Shown here piece after piece: positions 36,504 to 45,834 of a stretch of 64,000 nt of DNA. Numbering within the stretch: the first letter of the stretch is position 1; each line of letters starts with the position of its first letter. The notes under the pieces were generated by a model. It ran no database searches. It was not told where the DNA came from and worked only from the letters and a program-made list of their open reading frames with translations. Made by a program: the position numbers and the translations under genes. The stretch lies in assembly GCF_001718835.1 (NCBI RefSeq), contig NZ_CP013444.1, positions 1,116,001-1,180,000 on the forward strand, written 5' to 3'. The stretch comes from Burkholderia cepacia. GTDB lineage: Bacteria; Pseudomonadota; Gammaproteobacteria; Burkholderiales; Burkholderiaceae.

Positions 36504-38003
36504 ATGACGAGCGCGAATCTTGAGAGCCAACTGAAAACACCAGAGCAACTCAAAATGTATGTTGACGGGCGATGGGTGGACTCGTCAGACGGTCGAACGT
36601 TGATGAGCTTGAATCCATATCAGCAGAAGGTCTGGGCTGTTGTGCCGGACGCATCGCAAGAGGACGTTGCTTCCGCGGTTTCTGCAGCAAGAGCCGCTTT
36701 CGATAACGGGCCATGGCGGCGTACCACGCCGCAGCAACGCGCCGCGATGATGCGTAAGCTTGGCGATTTGATTGCTAGCAATGCTGAAAGAATGGCGAGA
36801 GTCGAATCGTCCGACAATGGGAAGCTGCTACGAGAGATGCTTGGCCAGTGGAAGTACCTTCCCGAATGGCTGTACTACTTTGCGGGCCTCGCGACGCAAT
36901 CATGCGGTGAGGTTTTGCCGAGCGACCGCCCGAACTATCTTGCCTTTACCAGAAAAGAGCCGATCGGTGTGGTCGCGGCGATTACGCCTTGGAACTCCCC
37001 GTGTCTGCTCATGATGTTCAAGCTAGCACCGGCGCTTGCTGCGGGTTGTACTTTTATTGTGAAGCCGTCGGAGCACACCCCCGTCTCGACGTTGAAGTTC
37101 GCAGAGTTGATGGAAGAGGCTGGGTTCCCCCCCGGTGTTTTCAATGTCGTGACTGGTGGACCCGATGTTGGGAAGTGGCTAGTGTCCGACCCGCGCTTGG
37201 ACAAAATTACTTTTACTGGTTCGGACGGAGTAGGCAAGGCGATCGCCCATGCAGGCGCGGAGAACTTCACACGCGTCTCGCTCGAACTAGGGGGCAAATC
37301 GCCGCAAGTCGTTTTCGACGATTGCGATGTGGTGGCAGCCGCTAACGGCGTTATATCGGGGGTGTTCGCCGCAACCGGACAGACCTGCATGGCAGGCTCG
37401 CGACTAATCGTACATCGTTCCGTGCACGACCAGATAGTTGAGCGAGTGGTCGACCGCATCAGAAGCATCAAGCTTGGCGATCCCATGGATCTGAGTTCGG
37501 AGATGGGGCCGACCGCCACTGAGCCGCAATTCCACAAAGTTCTCTCGATGGTTAAGGCCGCTGAAGCCGAGGGAGCGACGGTTGCCTACGGTGGAAAACC
37601 GGCTCCAGAGGGCGGGTTCTTTGTCTTACCGACGGTGCTGACTGGCGTAACAAACTCCATGACCATTGCGCGAGATGAAGTGTTTGGTCCCGTCTTATCA
37701 GTGCTGACTTTTGATACCGAAGAGCAAGCTGTGCAGCTGGCAAACGATACTCGCTACGGGTTGGCAGCCGGAGTGTGGACACTCAACGTGCAACGAGCAC
37801 ATCGTGTTGCAGCGCAGCTGCGCGCGGGCAATGTCTGGATCAATGCCTATCGCGTGACGGCGCCGTTTGCGCCCTTCGGAGGCTTCAAACACAGTGGCAT
37901 CGGGCGGGAGAATGGTCGAGATGGTATGTCTGAGTTTCTAGAAACAAAGACGGTCTGGGTTGAGCTTAGCGGGGCTCTTCGTGATCCGTTCACGATGGGC
38001 TAG
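36504..38003 (+). CDS. NAD(P)+-dependent aldehyde dehydrogenase (paralogue of 14285-15784)
   Basis: 499 residues, the same length as its paralogue and nearly identical through most of the protein. The main differences are in the first 25 residues and scattered elsewhere. The base Glu (LELGGKSPQ) and the nucleophile Cys (GQTCMAGSR) are conserved. Codon-level differences are numerous, so the duplication is old or the copies came from different donors. An IS3 remnant and an IS256 element follow within 70-260 bp. Confidence 0.93.
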   Translation: MTSANLESQLKTPEQLKMYVDGRWVDSSDGRTLMSLNPYQQKVWAVVPDASQEDVASAVSAARAAFDNGPWRRTTPQQRAAMMRKLGDLIASNAERMARVESSDNGKLLREMLGQWKYLPEWLYYFAGLATQSCGEVLPSDRPNYLAFTRKEPIGVVAAITPWNSPCLLMMFKLAPALAAGCTFIVKPSEHTPVSTLKFAELMEEAGFPPGVFNVVTGGPDVGKWLVSDPRLDKITFTGSDGVGKAIAHAGAENFTRVSLELGGKSPQVVFDDCDVVAAANGVISGVFAATGQTCMAGSRLIVHRSVHDQIVERVVDRIRSIKLGDPMDLSSEMGPTATEPQFHKVLSMVKAAEAEGATVAYGGKPAPEGGFFVLPTVLTGVTNSMTIARDEVFGPVLSVLTFDTEEQAVQLANDTRYGLAAGVWTLNVQRAHRVAAQLRAGNVWINAYRVTAPFAPFGGFKHSGIGRENGRDGMSEFLETKTVWVELSGALRDPFTMG

Positions 38004-38067
38004 TTCGGATGGTGGCCGACGTTTTTCGTTTTTGAACCTTCGGGAGGAGGGGGATGTGTATTGGTCT

Positions 38068-38264
38068 AATGAATCCGGACACTGATTTTGGAAAGGATGC
38101 TCGCCATGAAGAGGTGTCTGATGACCAAGCAGCGTCGGACATTTTCCCCCGGGGTTCAAACAGCCGACGCGTGTCTCGTGCTCGACCAGGGCTATAGCCA
38201 TATGGAGGTGAGTCATTCGGTCGGCGTCGGCTAGACGGTGCTGCGCCGCTGGGCAACTGGTGTG
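38068..38264 (+). pseudogene. IS3-family left end and orfA remnant
   Basis: TGAATCCGGACACTGATTTTGG is a typical IS3 end. It is followed by MTKQRRTFSPGVQTADACLVLDQGYSHMEVSHSVGVG, a TAG, and then VLRRWATG, the HTH part of an OrfA. The IS256 element interrupts immediately afterwards. Confidence 0.75.
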
Positions 38265-39609
38265 CGGGCCTGTCAGGAATTTTGTGTTTAAGGCATAACA
38301 TGCTCCCAAGGAGAGTGTATGCCTCGCAAACCGAAAGCCCTGCCGGTGGCACTGCCGGCGATTCCGGCCGAGCTGCTCGAGCAGTTCGGCAACGGTCCGA
38401 TGACGGCCGAAGCCATCAACGCCGCAACGCTGGCGCTCAAGAAGGCGCTGATCGAACGGGCACTGGGCGGCGAGATGAATCATCATCTCGGCTACCCTCC
38501 CGGTGCTGCCAAGCCGGCCAACGCCACGAATCAGCGCAACGGCAAAGGGGCCAAGACGGTTCTGACCGAAGACGGTCCGATCCGTATCGAGGTGCCGCGT
38601 GACCGCGATGGCAGCTTCGAACCCATCCTGATTCCCAAGCACGAACGGCGCTTCACCGGCTTCGACGACAAGATCGTCGCCATGTATGCCCGAGGCATGA
38701 CCGTACGCGAGATTCAGGGCTTCTTGCTGGAACAGTACGGCACCGAGGTCTCGCCCGACTTCATCAGCTCGGTCACCGACGAGGTCATAGCCGAAGTAAC
38801 CGCCTGGCAGGCCCGGCCGCTCGAGCCGATGTATCCCGTCGTGTTTTTCGACGCACTGCGGGTGAAGATTCGCGAAGACGCCGTCGTGCGCAACAAGGCG
38901 GTGTACCTGGCGCTAGGCGTGCTGCCCGACGGCACGCGGGAGATCTTGGGCCTGTGGATCGAGAATACCGAGGGGGCCAAATTCTGGATGAAGGTATTCA
39001 ACGATCTGAAGACGCGCGGTGTTCACGACATCCTGATCGCCGTCACCGACGGTCTGAAGGGCATGCCCGAAGCCTTGGCAGCGGTGTTTCCGGCCACCAC
39101 ACTGCAAACCTGTATCGTCCATCTGATCCGTAACAGCCTCGATTACGCCAGTTGGAAAGACCGCCGGGGGTTGGCTGCCGCGATCAAACCGATCTATGCC
39201 GCGCCCAGCGCGGAAGCGGCCCAGGCCGCACTCGATGCGTTTGCTGATGGGCCGTGGGGCCAGAAATTCCCGACCGTCAGCAGCGCGTGGCGCAACGCCT
39301 GGGATCGGGTGATCCCGTTCTTTGCGTTTCCGCCGGGTGTGCGCAAGATCATCTACACGACGAACGCGATTGAAAATATCAACTCGCAGTTGCGCAAGAT
39401 CATCAAGACCCGTGGTCACTTCCCGAGCGACGAGGCCGCGACCAAACTCATCTGGCTGGCCTTGCGCAACATCACCGCGAATTGGGGAAGTGCCGCGCAT
39501 GACTGGAAGACGGCCATGAACCAGTTCGCTATCCTTTACTCAGATCGATTCGTTCGGCCTTCCGTGCAATTACTCAACCTGCCTTGAACACGGAAATCCT
39601 GACACCCCC
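38265..39609 (+). mobile_element. IS256-family insertion sequence with 9-bp target duplication
   Basis: 1345 bp. The left end is GGGCCTGTCAGGAATTTTGTGT and the right end, read inward, GGGGGTGTCAGGATTTCCGTGT, imperfect inverted repeats. It is flanked by the direct repeat CTGGTGTGC (38256-38264 and 39610-39618). Intact transposase inside. The left flank is an IS3 remnant; the right flank is a decayed aldo/keto reductase copy. Confidence 0.93.
38319..39587 (+). CDS. IS256-family transposase
   Basis: 422 residues, a complete mutator-type (IS256) transposase. It shows LLEQFGNGPMTAEAINAAT, MNHHLGYPPGA, then the DDE region with YPVVFFDALRVKIRE (first Asp), VTDGLKGMPEALAAVFPATTLQTCIVHLIRNSL (second Asp and the CxxH-type block), and YTTNAIENINSQLRKIIKTRG (Glu). 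No stops or frameshifts, so it is potentially active. Its right inverted repeat begins within the last codons. Confidence 0.96.
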   Translation: MPRKPKALPVALPAIPAELLEQFGNGPMTAEAINAATLALKKALIERALGGEMNHHLGYPPGAAKPANATNQRNGKGAKTVLTEDGPIRIEVPRDRDGSFEPILIPKHERRFTGFDDKIVAMYARGMTVREIQGFLLEQYGTEVSPDFISSVTDEVIAEVTAWQARPLEPMYPVVFFDALRVKIREDAVVRNKAVYLALGVLPDGTREILGLWIENTEGAKFWMKVFNDLKTRGVHDILIAVTDGLKGMPEALAAVFPATTLQTCIVHLIRNSLDYASWKDRRGLAAAIKPIYAAPSAEAAQAALDAFADGPWGQKFPTVSSAWRNAWDRVIPFFAFPPGVRKIIYTTNAIENINSQLRKIIKTRGHFPSDEAATKLIWLALRNITANWGSAAHDWKTAMNQFAILYSDRFVRPSVQLLNLP

Positions 39610-39619
39610 CTGGTGTGCC

Positions 39620-39892
39620 GCCGTGGCTGGCAACGGAGGGCCGGACATAGCGATGCGGAGAATCCTCAGCGCCTGACCAAGCCGCTGCTCGAACGCACCG
39701 AACGAACACGCATCCGCCGTATCGATGAAGTTGGCGCCGACTTTGAGAGCGGTGCCGACGACTGCATCGACTTCGCGCTTCTCCAGTGCGCCGATGACTT
39801 TCCACATGCCAGCATGCTCGTTGCCGCCAAAGGTCATGTTGCTGAGGCAGATTTCCGAAACCAGCAGACCAGTCTGGCTGCTTGTATTTCGT
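39620..39892 (-). pseudogene. Decayed 5' copy of an aldo/keto reductase gene
   Basis: The reading LLVSEICLSNMTFGGNEHAGMWKVIGALEKREVDAVVGTALKVGANFIDTADACSFGAFEQRLGQAL closely matches residues 11-75 of the intact aldo/keto reductase at 55845-56894. The position of its start codon is ACG instead of ATG, five bases are missing just after it, and homology stops after GQALRI. The IS256 element begins about 10 bp beyond. Confidence 0.85.
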
Positions 39893-39963
39893 GAAATGAA
39901 TTCCGTACGCTGAGTGGACGGCATTATGGCGATTGGGGCCCGTCAAAAGGAAAGCGGTGTCGA

Positions 39964-40030
39964 TCACGCTCCGGCGCGATCGGATAGGTAATGAGCGCAG
40001 GTGAGTTGCTCGGACAAGCGCCAAAGCTGT
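39964..40030 (-). pseudogene. C-terminal remnant of an SDR-family dehydrogenase gene
   Basis: LWRLSEQLTCAHYLSDRAGA followed by a stop matches the last 20 residues of the intact SDR at 56968-57909 (LWSLSEQFTGVHCLSDHVGA). It is followed, in the same order as in the intact locus, by the aldo/keto reductase remnant. Upstream homology was not detected. Confidence 0.75.
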
Positions 40031-40595
40031 CACGCAAACTCAACACGTTGTTTTTGGGTGATGTCGACATGGCAGTCGCGATACTGACGTGCCGCGAGCG
40101 GCTCGGGACTTCAAGGACGTGTCCGCTCACTGCATCGCAACCCGGCCACATTTTAATTGTGCCGGCGGAAAGGACGTTGTAGTTCAGTGCCTTGGTTCTG
40201 GCAAACATCATCCTCGTATCGCCAGGACCTTTTCGCGGACCGCTTTTATGGGTCTGCTTTTTTTAGTAGGCAAGGGAATCCGCCTCGCCTGACAACTCAA
40301 CCAAACCGGAAATCTCCACTTCCGACAGGGACTAATTCTGGTTCAGGGTCATCATCATGGCCTGAACGCCAAAAGCGTTCGACTCGCGAGAGGTTGGATA
40401 CATTTACGCAAACTGACAGCGTCGAATCGACAACGCTCGCCTTGCAAAGCCGGGGCGGACCATACATTTTTTGTGGCGATATTTGCCTCCGAAACACTAA
40501 CACTCATTTGTGTCCCGGATTTCTAGAGCAGATCAATTCAGGATGCGTTCTCGTCCGAGATCGCGCCGGACACCGAGAGCCTGTAGAGAACGAGC

Positions 40596-40934
40596 GTGGC
40601 AACGACATACCCTATCGATCTGGTGGGTGGCAGCAAGGGCGGTGTGGGCAAAATCTTTGTCTCGCTTGCGCTGGCCGACCACCTCCAGCGTCGTGATTTT
40701 CCTGTTGCGCTGGTCGAAACCGATACGTCCAATCCCGACGTGATGAAAGCGATTCAGGACGAGGGGCATAACTTCACGCGAACCTACTCGGACTCGATCA
40801 AAAACGGTTTGCGTTTCTTGCCCCTAATCCAAGACGGTTCACGACCGCGACCGCTCCACGTCGCGCCGGTTTTCGGATCGCGGTATTTCGGTGGCACGGG
40901 AGCTTTTGCAGCCTTCCCGCGCGGTACGCGTTGA
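40596..40934 (+). pseudogene. Truncated ParA/MobD-like P-loop ATPase
   Basis: From a GTG start: MATTYPIDLVGGSKGGVGKIF, a deviant Walker A with the ParA signature lysine (SKGGVGK), then LALADHL and VALVETDTSNPDVMKAI. This resembles conjugation or mobilisation ATPases of the TraL/MobD kind. Homology ends after about 65 residues, and the frame then runs backwards through the H-NS gene. The residue after GK is Ile instead of Ser/Thr. It is a fragment of a plasmid or ICE gene. Confidence 0.65.
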
Positions 40935-41083
40935 CGGCCGAAAATATCTTCGGCGGTGATCCCGTATTGTTGAACAATATCGCGGACCTGTTGGATGACG
41001 GTCTGTAGCTCCGTAATTCGTGCCGCTTCCGTTTCTTGTTGCAGCGCTGCGAGTTGTGCTTTCAGTTCGGTGTATGTCGCCAT
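40784..41083 (-). CDS. H-NS family nucleoid-associated protein
   Basis: 99 residues, typical for the short burkholderial H-NS homologues. An N-terminal coiled-coil (TELKAQLAALQQETEAARITELQTVIQQVRDIVQQYGI) for oligomerisation is followed by a basic linker and the C-terminal DNA-binding motif YRDPKTGATWSGRGREPSWI. It probably binds AT-rich horizontally acquired DNA and silences it, perhaps including this region (inference). Its 3' end overlaps the remnant ATPase frame. Confidence 0.92.
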   Translation of the reverse strand: MATYTELKAQLAALQQETEAARITELQTVIQQVRDIVQQYGITAEDIFGRQRVPRGKAAKAPVPPKYRDPKTGATWSGRGREPSWIRGKKRKPFLIESE

Positions 41084-41158
41084 TTGATAGGTTCTCGGTA
41101 GTGGTGGGAAAAGAGCGCGGATGCTGGAGCGCCATTATCATGCGCGGTCACAGTAAAA

Positions 41159-41608
41159 TTAGCGTGTCGAATGTTGCGTGGGTTCCCGTGGGATCGGCGA
41201 AGCGGAGTCGGACGAAGGGAATTCGGCAGCGCGTTCTGCGGCATAAATGTGAACAAAAATGGGCGCGTGCGTAAGATGCTGAATGTACAGGCCCAACACA
41301 GACTGTATCGCAATCTGCAAGGCGACAGGCATGTCAAATTTCCCTGAGCGTTGCCCTCTGGCCTTACACTCGCGCAGCGCTGTTTCCGCAACACGGAACA
41401 ATTCGAGCGGGAAATTGCCGTCCGTCATCTCATCAATAAAATAAGTGGTGTAAACAACACCGAGTAGATACGAGACAGTCAGCATGTCGCCTTCGCCTGC
41501 TGCTAGCGTGTAATACGTGTTAGCGGTCTGGACGCACTTAGCGTGTGATATCTCAGCAGAGAACGGTTGCTGAAGTTCGTCGAGCGTCAGATGGTGGCTG
41601 TATCGCAC
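41159..41608 (-). CDS. Hypothetical protein, tandem paralogue A
   Basis: 149 residues, unknown function. The core LLGVVYTTYFIDEMTDGNFPLELFRVAETALRECKARGQRSGKFDMPVALQIAIQSVLGLYIQHL aligns along its length with the neighbour at 41734-42186 (YVAYYVHVATIGYLDLDQFRTAEVAL... GNFDIPEGSRVAIECVLLLYDQQL). The predicted fold is all-helical with no signal or membrane segment. Similar small proteins of unknown function are, as far as I recall, common in Burkholderia. The start is not certain. Confidence 0.65.
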   Translation of the reverse strand: MRYSHHLTLDELQQPFSAEISHAKCVQTANTYYTLAAGEGDMLTVSYLLGVVYTTYFIDEMTDGNFPLELFRVAETALRECKARGQRSGKFDMPVALQIAIQSVLGLYIQHLTHAPIFVHIYAAERAAEFPSSDSASPIPREPTQHSTR

Positions 41609-41733
41609 GGCGTCGAGCCAAAGTGAAGTCGATGGAACGAGTGTAGGACGCTAGAATTGCGAGTGCAAATTCAAGCGCCGCGTGGGCTTGGATGTGTTGA
41701 TGGGGGGCAGGTACGGCATTCAACAACGTGCGA

Positions 41734-42186
41734 CTACCCGGTTACGATCGGCGAGATGTCCGGTGTCGTAAGAAAGCGAGCCAACTTGTCAGCAGCAGAC
41801 GAAAATCGGTGGGCGGGCTGGTCCGCCAGTTGCTGATCGTACAAAAGTAGTACGCACTCAATCGCAACTCGACTGCCTTCCGGAATGTCGAAATTTCCGG
41901 TTTCCTTCCAGATCGCTGCACCGTCGTGCAGGGCAACTTCGGCCGTCCGGAACTGATCAAGATCGAGATACCCGATCGTTGCTACGTGCACGTAATACGC
42001 AACGTAGAGCGCGTGAAACAGCTTCCCGATCGCGTCCGTGCTGCCGTTGCCGCTCTGCAACGAAGCAAGTGCAAGATGATGTTCCAATGACTTTTTTCGG
42101 GCCACATCCGCTGGCAGAGGCAGCAACAGGTCTTTGCTCAGCGGCTTTTTGCTGCGATGGGACGTCGATTTCGTGCGGTGCTTCAT
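41734..42186 (-). CDS. Hypothetical protein, tandem paralogue B
   Basis: 150 residues with a basic N-terminus (MKHRTKSTSHRSKKPLSKDLLLPLPADVARKKSLEHHLALASL) followed by the helical core shared with its neighbour. The opening pattern is one I associate with an uncharacterised burkholderial family sometimes labelled a Fis-type regulator; I see no Fis-like helix-turn-helix here. The gene is separated from paralogue A by 125 bp, on the same strand. Confidence 0.7.
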   Translation of the reverse strand: MKHRTKSTSHRSKKPLSKDLLLPLPADVARKKSLEHHLALASLQSGNGSTDAIGKLFHALYVAYYVHVATIGYLDLDQFRTAEVALHDGAAIWKETGNFDIPEGSRVAIECVLLLYDQQLADQPAHRFSSAADKLARFLTTPDISPIVTG

Positions 42187-42432
42187 TTTGATCGTGACGT
42201 ACGTTCGGTACGCCTTGGTATTGGTGGATTCAGTAGGTCGAGTGTAACCGAGGGTGTGCCCAATTAGATTGACGCAAATATCGCAGAGGTGCTTGTGCTA
42301 ATGCGCGTCAACAGTCTATTTCTTCGGCTTGGTCGGCAGCAGACAAGCGGTCGTACCGGAAGAGCATCTGAACGGCTCGATAGCCGGACACCCGTGCAAC
42401 CTCGAGCGGATGAATCCCCTTGCTTCGAGCCG

Positions 42433-42900
42433 CTAATATAGGTCATCCACAAATCTCGGGCAGATGACGGCGGCAGCCAGAACAAGCAAAGCGGCATGAA
42501 TATCGAGGCGCCGTTCGAAGCGAATCCGAAGCTTGCCGAATCCGGCGAACCAGGCATGCGTGCGCTCGGCGACCCAACGATGCCGCCCGAGCCGCTCGCT
42601 GTTTTCGATACCACGGCGGCGATACGGGCCTTGATGCCGCGCTGTCTCAGATAGCGCCGGCAACGAGCGAAGTCATACCCTTTGTCGGCGTGCAGTTTGC
42701 TCGGACGTTTGCGAGGCTGTCCGTTCAGGCCTGGTACCGCAGGGATGGAATCAAGCGTGGGCTCGAATGCAATCGCATCGTGCCGGTTGGCTACCGCAAT
42801 CGTGACAGCCAGCGGGATGCCGCGTGCATCTACGACGACGTGTCGCTCCGATCCGAGCTTGCCTCGATCAGTCGGGGCGGGATACATGGCGACCTGGTCC
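42433..42900 (-). pseudogene. IS5-family (IS427-like) transposase C-terminal remnant, frameshifted
   Basis: PTDRGKLGSERHVVVDARGIPLAVTIAVANRHD, then KRPSKLHADKGYDFARCRRYLRQRGIKARIA, and after a frameshift RRGIENSERLGRHRWVAERTHAWFAGFGKLRIRFERR to FVDDLY. These are the second Asp and the Glu regions of the DDE domain. The 5' half is missing, and at about 42900 the sequence switches to an MFS transporter gene on the other strand. Confidence 0.85.
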
Positions 42901-43503
42901 GGCTGCGCGAGCGCGCTGACGGGCGTGCTGGCCGTGCTTGCCGCACCGATGGCGCCGAATATGGCATCACGGTTCGGCGGCCGCTCGCTCGTGTTTGCGG
43001 GGATGTTTTGGATGGGCGTGGTGACGCTCGCGCGTTCGTATGCGGATACCGACATGACGCTTTGGCAGATCGCCATTCCGTTGCTGCTGCTCGGGCTGGG
43101 CTTACCGTTCTTCTTCGTTTCGTTGACGGGGCTGGCACTTGCGAGCGTGGACGAGCCCGAGACGGCATCGGCTGTCGGGCTGACGAGCTTCTGCCGGACA
43201 TTTTCGGGTGCGATTGCGACTGCGCTCGTCAATAAAATGTGGGAAGATCGCACCAAAGTCAGTCTTGCGCAATTGGCCGATATCGTCGACCGTTCGTATC
43301 GCTACTTGAATGCTCTGGTGGATTCGGGAACACCGCTCGGGGTGGCCCGAAGTCAGATCAACAACGTCGTACAGGGCCAGGCCGTGACGATTGCGACGTC
43401 ACAGCTCTTCGCCATTGCGGGCGTCACATTCGTGCTGGCCGCGATTGCCGTGTGGTTCGCACCGCGGCCGCAGCGCGCGGCGGATACGACTCACGCGCAT
43501 TGA
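42900..43503 (+). pseudogene. C-terminal half of a DHA2-type (EmrB/QacA) MFS efflux pump
   Basis: About 200 residues starting TGVLAVLAAPMAPNMASRFGGRSLVFAGMF and continuing through ARSYADTDMTLWQIAIPLLLLGLGLPFFFVSLTGLALASV and DEPETASAVGLTSFCRTFSGAIATALVNKMWEDR, the hallmarks of the second half of 14-helix drug exporters. The N-terminal about 300 residues have been replaced by the IS5 remnant, so the open frame upstream of about 42900 is not MFS sequence. It cannot encode a functional pump. Confidence 0.85.
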
Positions 43504-43539
43504 GCCGGGTCGTGCGACGACTTGATATTGGAATTCGGT

Positions 43540-44595
43540 ATGGCTAATTCGACTGCGCCTTCTTCGGTCGCAGCGACGATTACGGGCATTGCGGCCGGCA
43601 TGGCGCTCGCGCATTATCTGCGGCCCGTGCTCGTCCCATTTTTTCTTGCGGCGCTCCTTCGGATCGGGGTGGATGCTGTCGTGCAGTTGGTAGCGAATGT
43701 GCTGCCCAAAGCCCCCCGATGGACGATCAGACTGACGACAGGCGGCGTGATGGGCACGGCGATCATGGCGATCTGCTACGTGGTCACGCAGGGCATCGGA
43801 TCGGTTGTCTCGCAAGTTCCGGCAATCGTCTCGAAGCTCGACGCCATTTCGCGGCACTTCGCGTTCGTGACGGGTTCGAAAGACGCCGATTTATTCAGTG
43901 CCGCCATCCGTCACGTCGACGGACCGGCCCTCTTGCAGTGGCTGGCCTCGGGCATCCACGAGCCGTTCCAGATCGTATTGCTGACATTGCTCATGTCCGC
44001 TTTCATGCTGACTGCGCCCAATGCGGAGAACAATCCAAAGCTTGATCTCGTCGTGCGTCACGCCGCGAGAGCGGCGAGACAGCGGGCGATCATTGCGCAC
44101 ATTACAAGCAGTATTCAGAACTATATGGTCGTGCAACTGGCGACCAACGGGGCGATCGGGATCGCGGTAGCCGTTGCGTGCCTTGCGATTGGGCTGAAAG
44201 CCGCGATGTTCTGGGGGGCCACATCGTTTATTCTTGCGTTTATTCCCGTGGTCGGGCCGATCGTTGCGAGCGTGTTGCCAGCGCTTTCGGCACTCGTTCA
44301 GTCGTCGACGGAATGGCAAGCGATTGCCGTGTTCGTAGCGGTGCAGGTGATTTTTACCGTGCTTCACAATCTCGTGCTGCCGAAGCTCCAGGCGAAAAGC
44401 CAGAACATCGATCCGATCGCCGGGCTGCTCGCGCTTGGAATCTGGACGTTGTTATGGGGTGTGTGGGGTGCGCTGCTTGCCACGCCGCTCATGATGCTGA
44501 TCATGATTACGATGGCGCAATTCGAGAGTAGCCGGTGGTTTGCGGCATTGCTCTCGCATGATGGACGACCGGCGACGGGGAGCGACGCGGAGTAG
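43540..44595 (+). CDS. AI-2E family (PerM/YdiK-type) membrane protein
   Basis: 351 residues from MANSTAPS. About eight hydrophobic segments in the family arrangement: a pair near the N-terminus, a central soluble region (SQVPAIVSKLDAISRHF...), then the C-terminal block with SIQNYMVVQLATNGAIGIAVAV, FIPVVGPIVASVLPAL, VIFTVLHNLVLPKLQAKS and DPIAGLLALGIWTLLWGVWGALLATPL. Family roles include Na+/H+ exchange and small-molecule export; the function here is unknown. Only 36 bp separate it from the truncated efflux gene. Confidence 0.88.
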   Translation: MANSTAPSSVAATITGIAAGMALAHYLRPVLVPFFLAALLRIGVDAVVQLVANVLPKAPRWTIRLTTGGVMGTAIMAICYVVTQGIGSVVSQVPAIVSKLDAISRHFAFVTGSKDADLFSAAIRHVDGPALLQWLASGIHEPFQIVLLTLLMSAFMLTAPNAENNPKLDLVVRHAARAARQRAIIAHITSSIQNYMVVQLATNGAIGIAVAVACLAIGLKAAMFWGATSFILAFIPVVGPIVASVLPALSALVQSSTEWQAIAVFVAVQVIFTVLHNLVLPKLQAKSQNIDPIAGLLALGIWTLLWGVWGALLATPLMMLIMITMAQFESSRWFAALLSHDGRPATGSDAE

Positions 44596-44897
44596 TCATC
44601 CGCTAAGCCGCCCGTACCTCGTTGGGCTGCAGGAACACCAACGCCCATCCCTTGGTCAGGTGTGGCATGTTACGAAAAGAACAACTGCATAGGAGCACGC
44701 CTAGCTGTCGTATACGATTATAAAGATTGTGACGCGGGTTATTGCGTGCCGCCGAATACGCAAGAGAAGATTCAAGCGAAGAGTTACGCATGAGGCACTG
44801 TTTGCGCCGATTTCTGAGGCCAATTCTCAAACTGAACTGGCCCCAATAAATCAGACGGATTAATGGCCTATTGAGCGAAAGCCCGCGGGATTTTTGT

Positions 44898-45086
44898 TTA
44901 TTCCTTTTGGAGTTCCTTCGCTAGCGCGTCAACGGCGGCAGCCAAGAAAAGACCAAATCGTTTCCCACATTCATCGGGGCCGCGAATCCAATTGGAGATA
45001 GGGGCGGGCTCCAGGATGTTGGTCGCCAATGCTTGTTTGACAAGGTCCGCAGCAAGGTTACGTGCGTCGTGATCGCTCAAGGCCAT
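44898..45086 (-). CDS. Small hypothetical protein
   Basis: 62 residues, MALSDHDARNLAADLVKQAL...LAKELQKE, chosen because the ATG has a good upstream purine-rich site (ggagaaaaaaggaa). The open frame extends to 45242, but the upstream part is AT-rich and unconvincing. Acidic/amphipathic helices at both ends flank a short GPDECGKRFG segment. No family recognised. It stands alone in AT-rich sequence. Confidence 0.5.
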   Translation of the reverse strand: MALSDHDARNLAADLVKQALATNILEPAPISNWIRGPDECGKRFGLFLAAAVDALAKELQKE

Positions 45087-45834
45087 TTCCTTTTTTCTCC
45101 ATGGCGTAAGCCGGCGGATTCCGGCTTGTTGATTTGAAAAATGAAGAATTTCATTGTTCCGTCCGACAGAGGTGTCTGTTGGCCGGCAGGTTACTTCTTC
45201 CAACGAATGCTGCTGCAGTGACTGCTCGCCGAGGAAAGCCAACTGTCCGGCGCATTTTAAATATGAACAATATTATTCAATGAGAATAAAATTCACACCT
45301 TGTCCATTGCGGTGAGGCGCTTGATTCCATGCTTGTTGCAAACCAATTCGATAGGAAGGTATTCAATTAACCTCCGTGGAGCGAGATATGCCCGGTGTTG
45401 TCTGTCTCGTCGCGGGGACGAACTGAATACCGAAACCTACCTAGTCCTTGTATGATGGAGTCAGGCTAGCACGCTGGAAATTCCAATTGAATAGCAATTA
45501 ACTTACTAATATTTCTGAAAGAAATATTACGCGGGGACGTACTGATGTTCGGTTTGGCGGAAGAGGGACTTCACCAGTGCTAGCAACTTCTGGACACGGC
45601 GCAGGGCACCGATAGCCAGTTGCTTCATCTCGTCTTTGGAAAGGACGACGTGCCTCGAGTGTCAACGTCGGACGTAATTTCTCCAGTATCGAAGTAAAAT
45701 CCCCCACCTGTCCGAACGGTAATCAACCGGCGGTGTGATCGGGTTGGTTCCTTCGAGGCCGGCCCAGGTTCCGGAGAACTGGTTCGGCCGGCACGGGATT
45801 CAAGGTGGGCGGACGGTTACGTAAATGTCCGGCA
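45087..45834. other. AT-rich intergenic stretch with an IS21 end
   Basis: Low GC relative to neighbours from about 45240 to 45540. On the minus strand near 45540-45670 one frame reads MKQLAIGALRRVQKLLALVKSLFRQTEHQYVPA, of unknown identity. The sequence beyond, up to 45834, is the non-coding end of the IS21 remnant. No gene is called. Confidence 0.4.

Noticed and set aside
42264..43256. Minus-strand 330-codon protein
   Set aside because: It joins an antisense reading of the MFS fragment to the IS5 transposase remnant; only the IS5 part is genuine.
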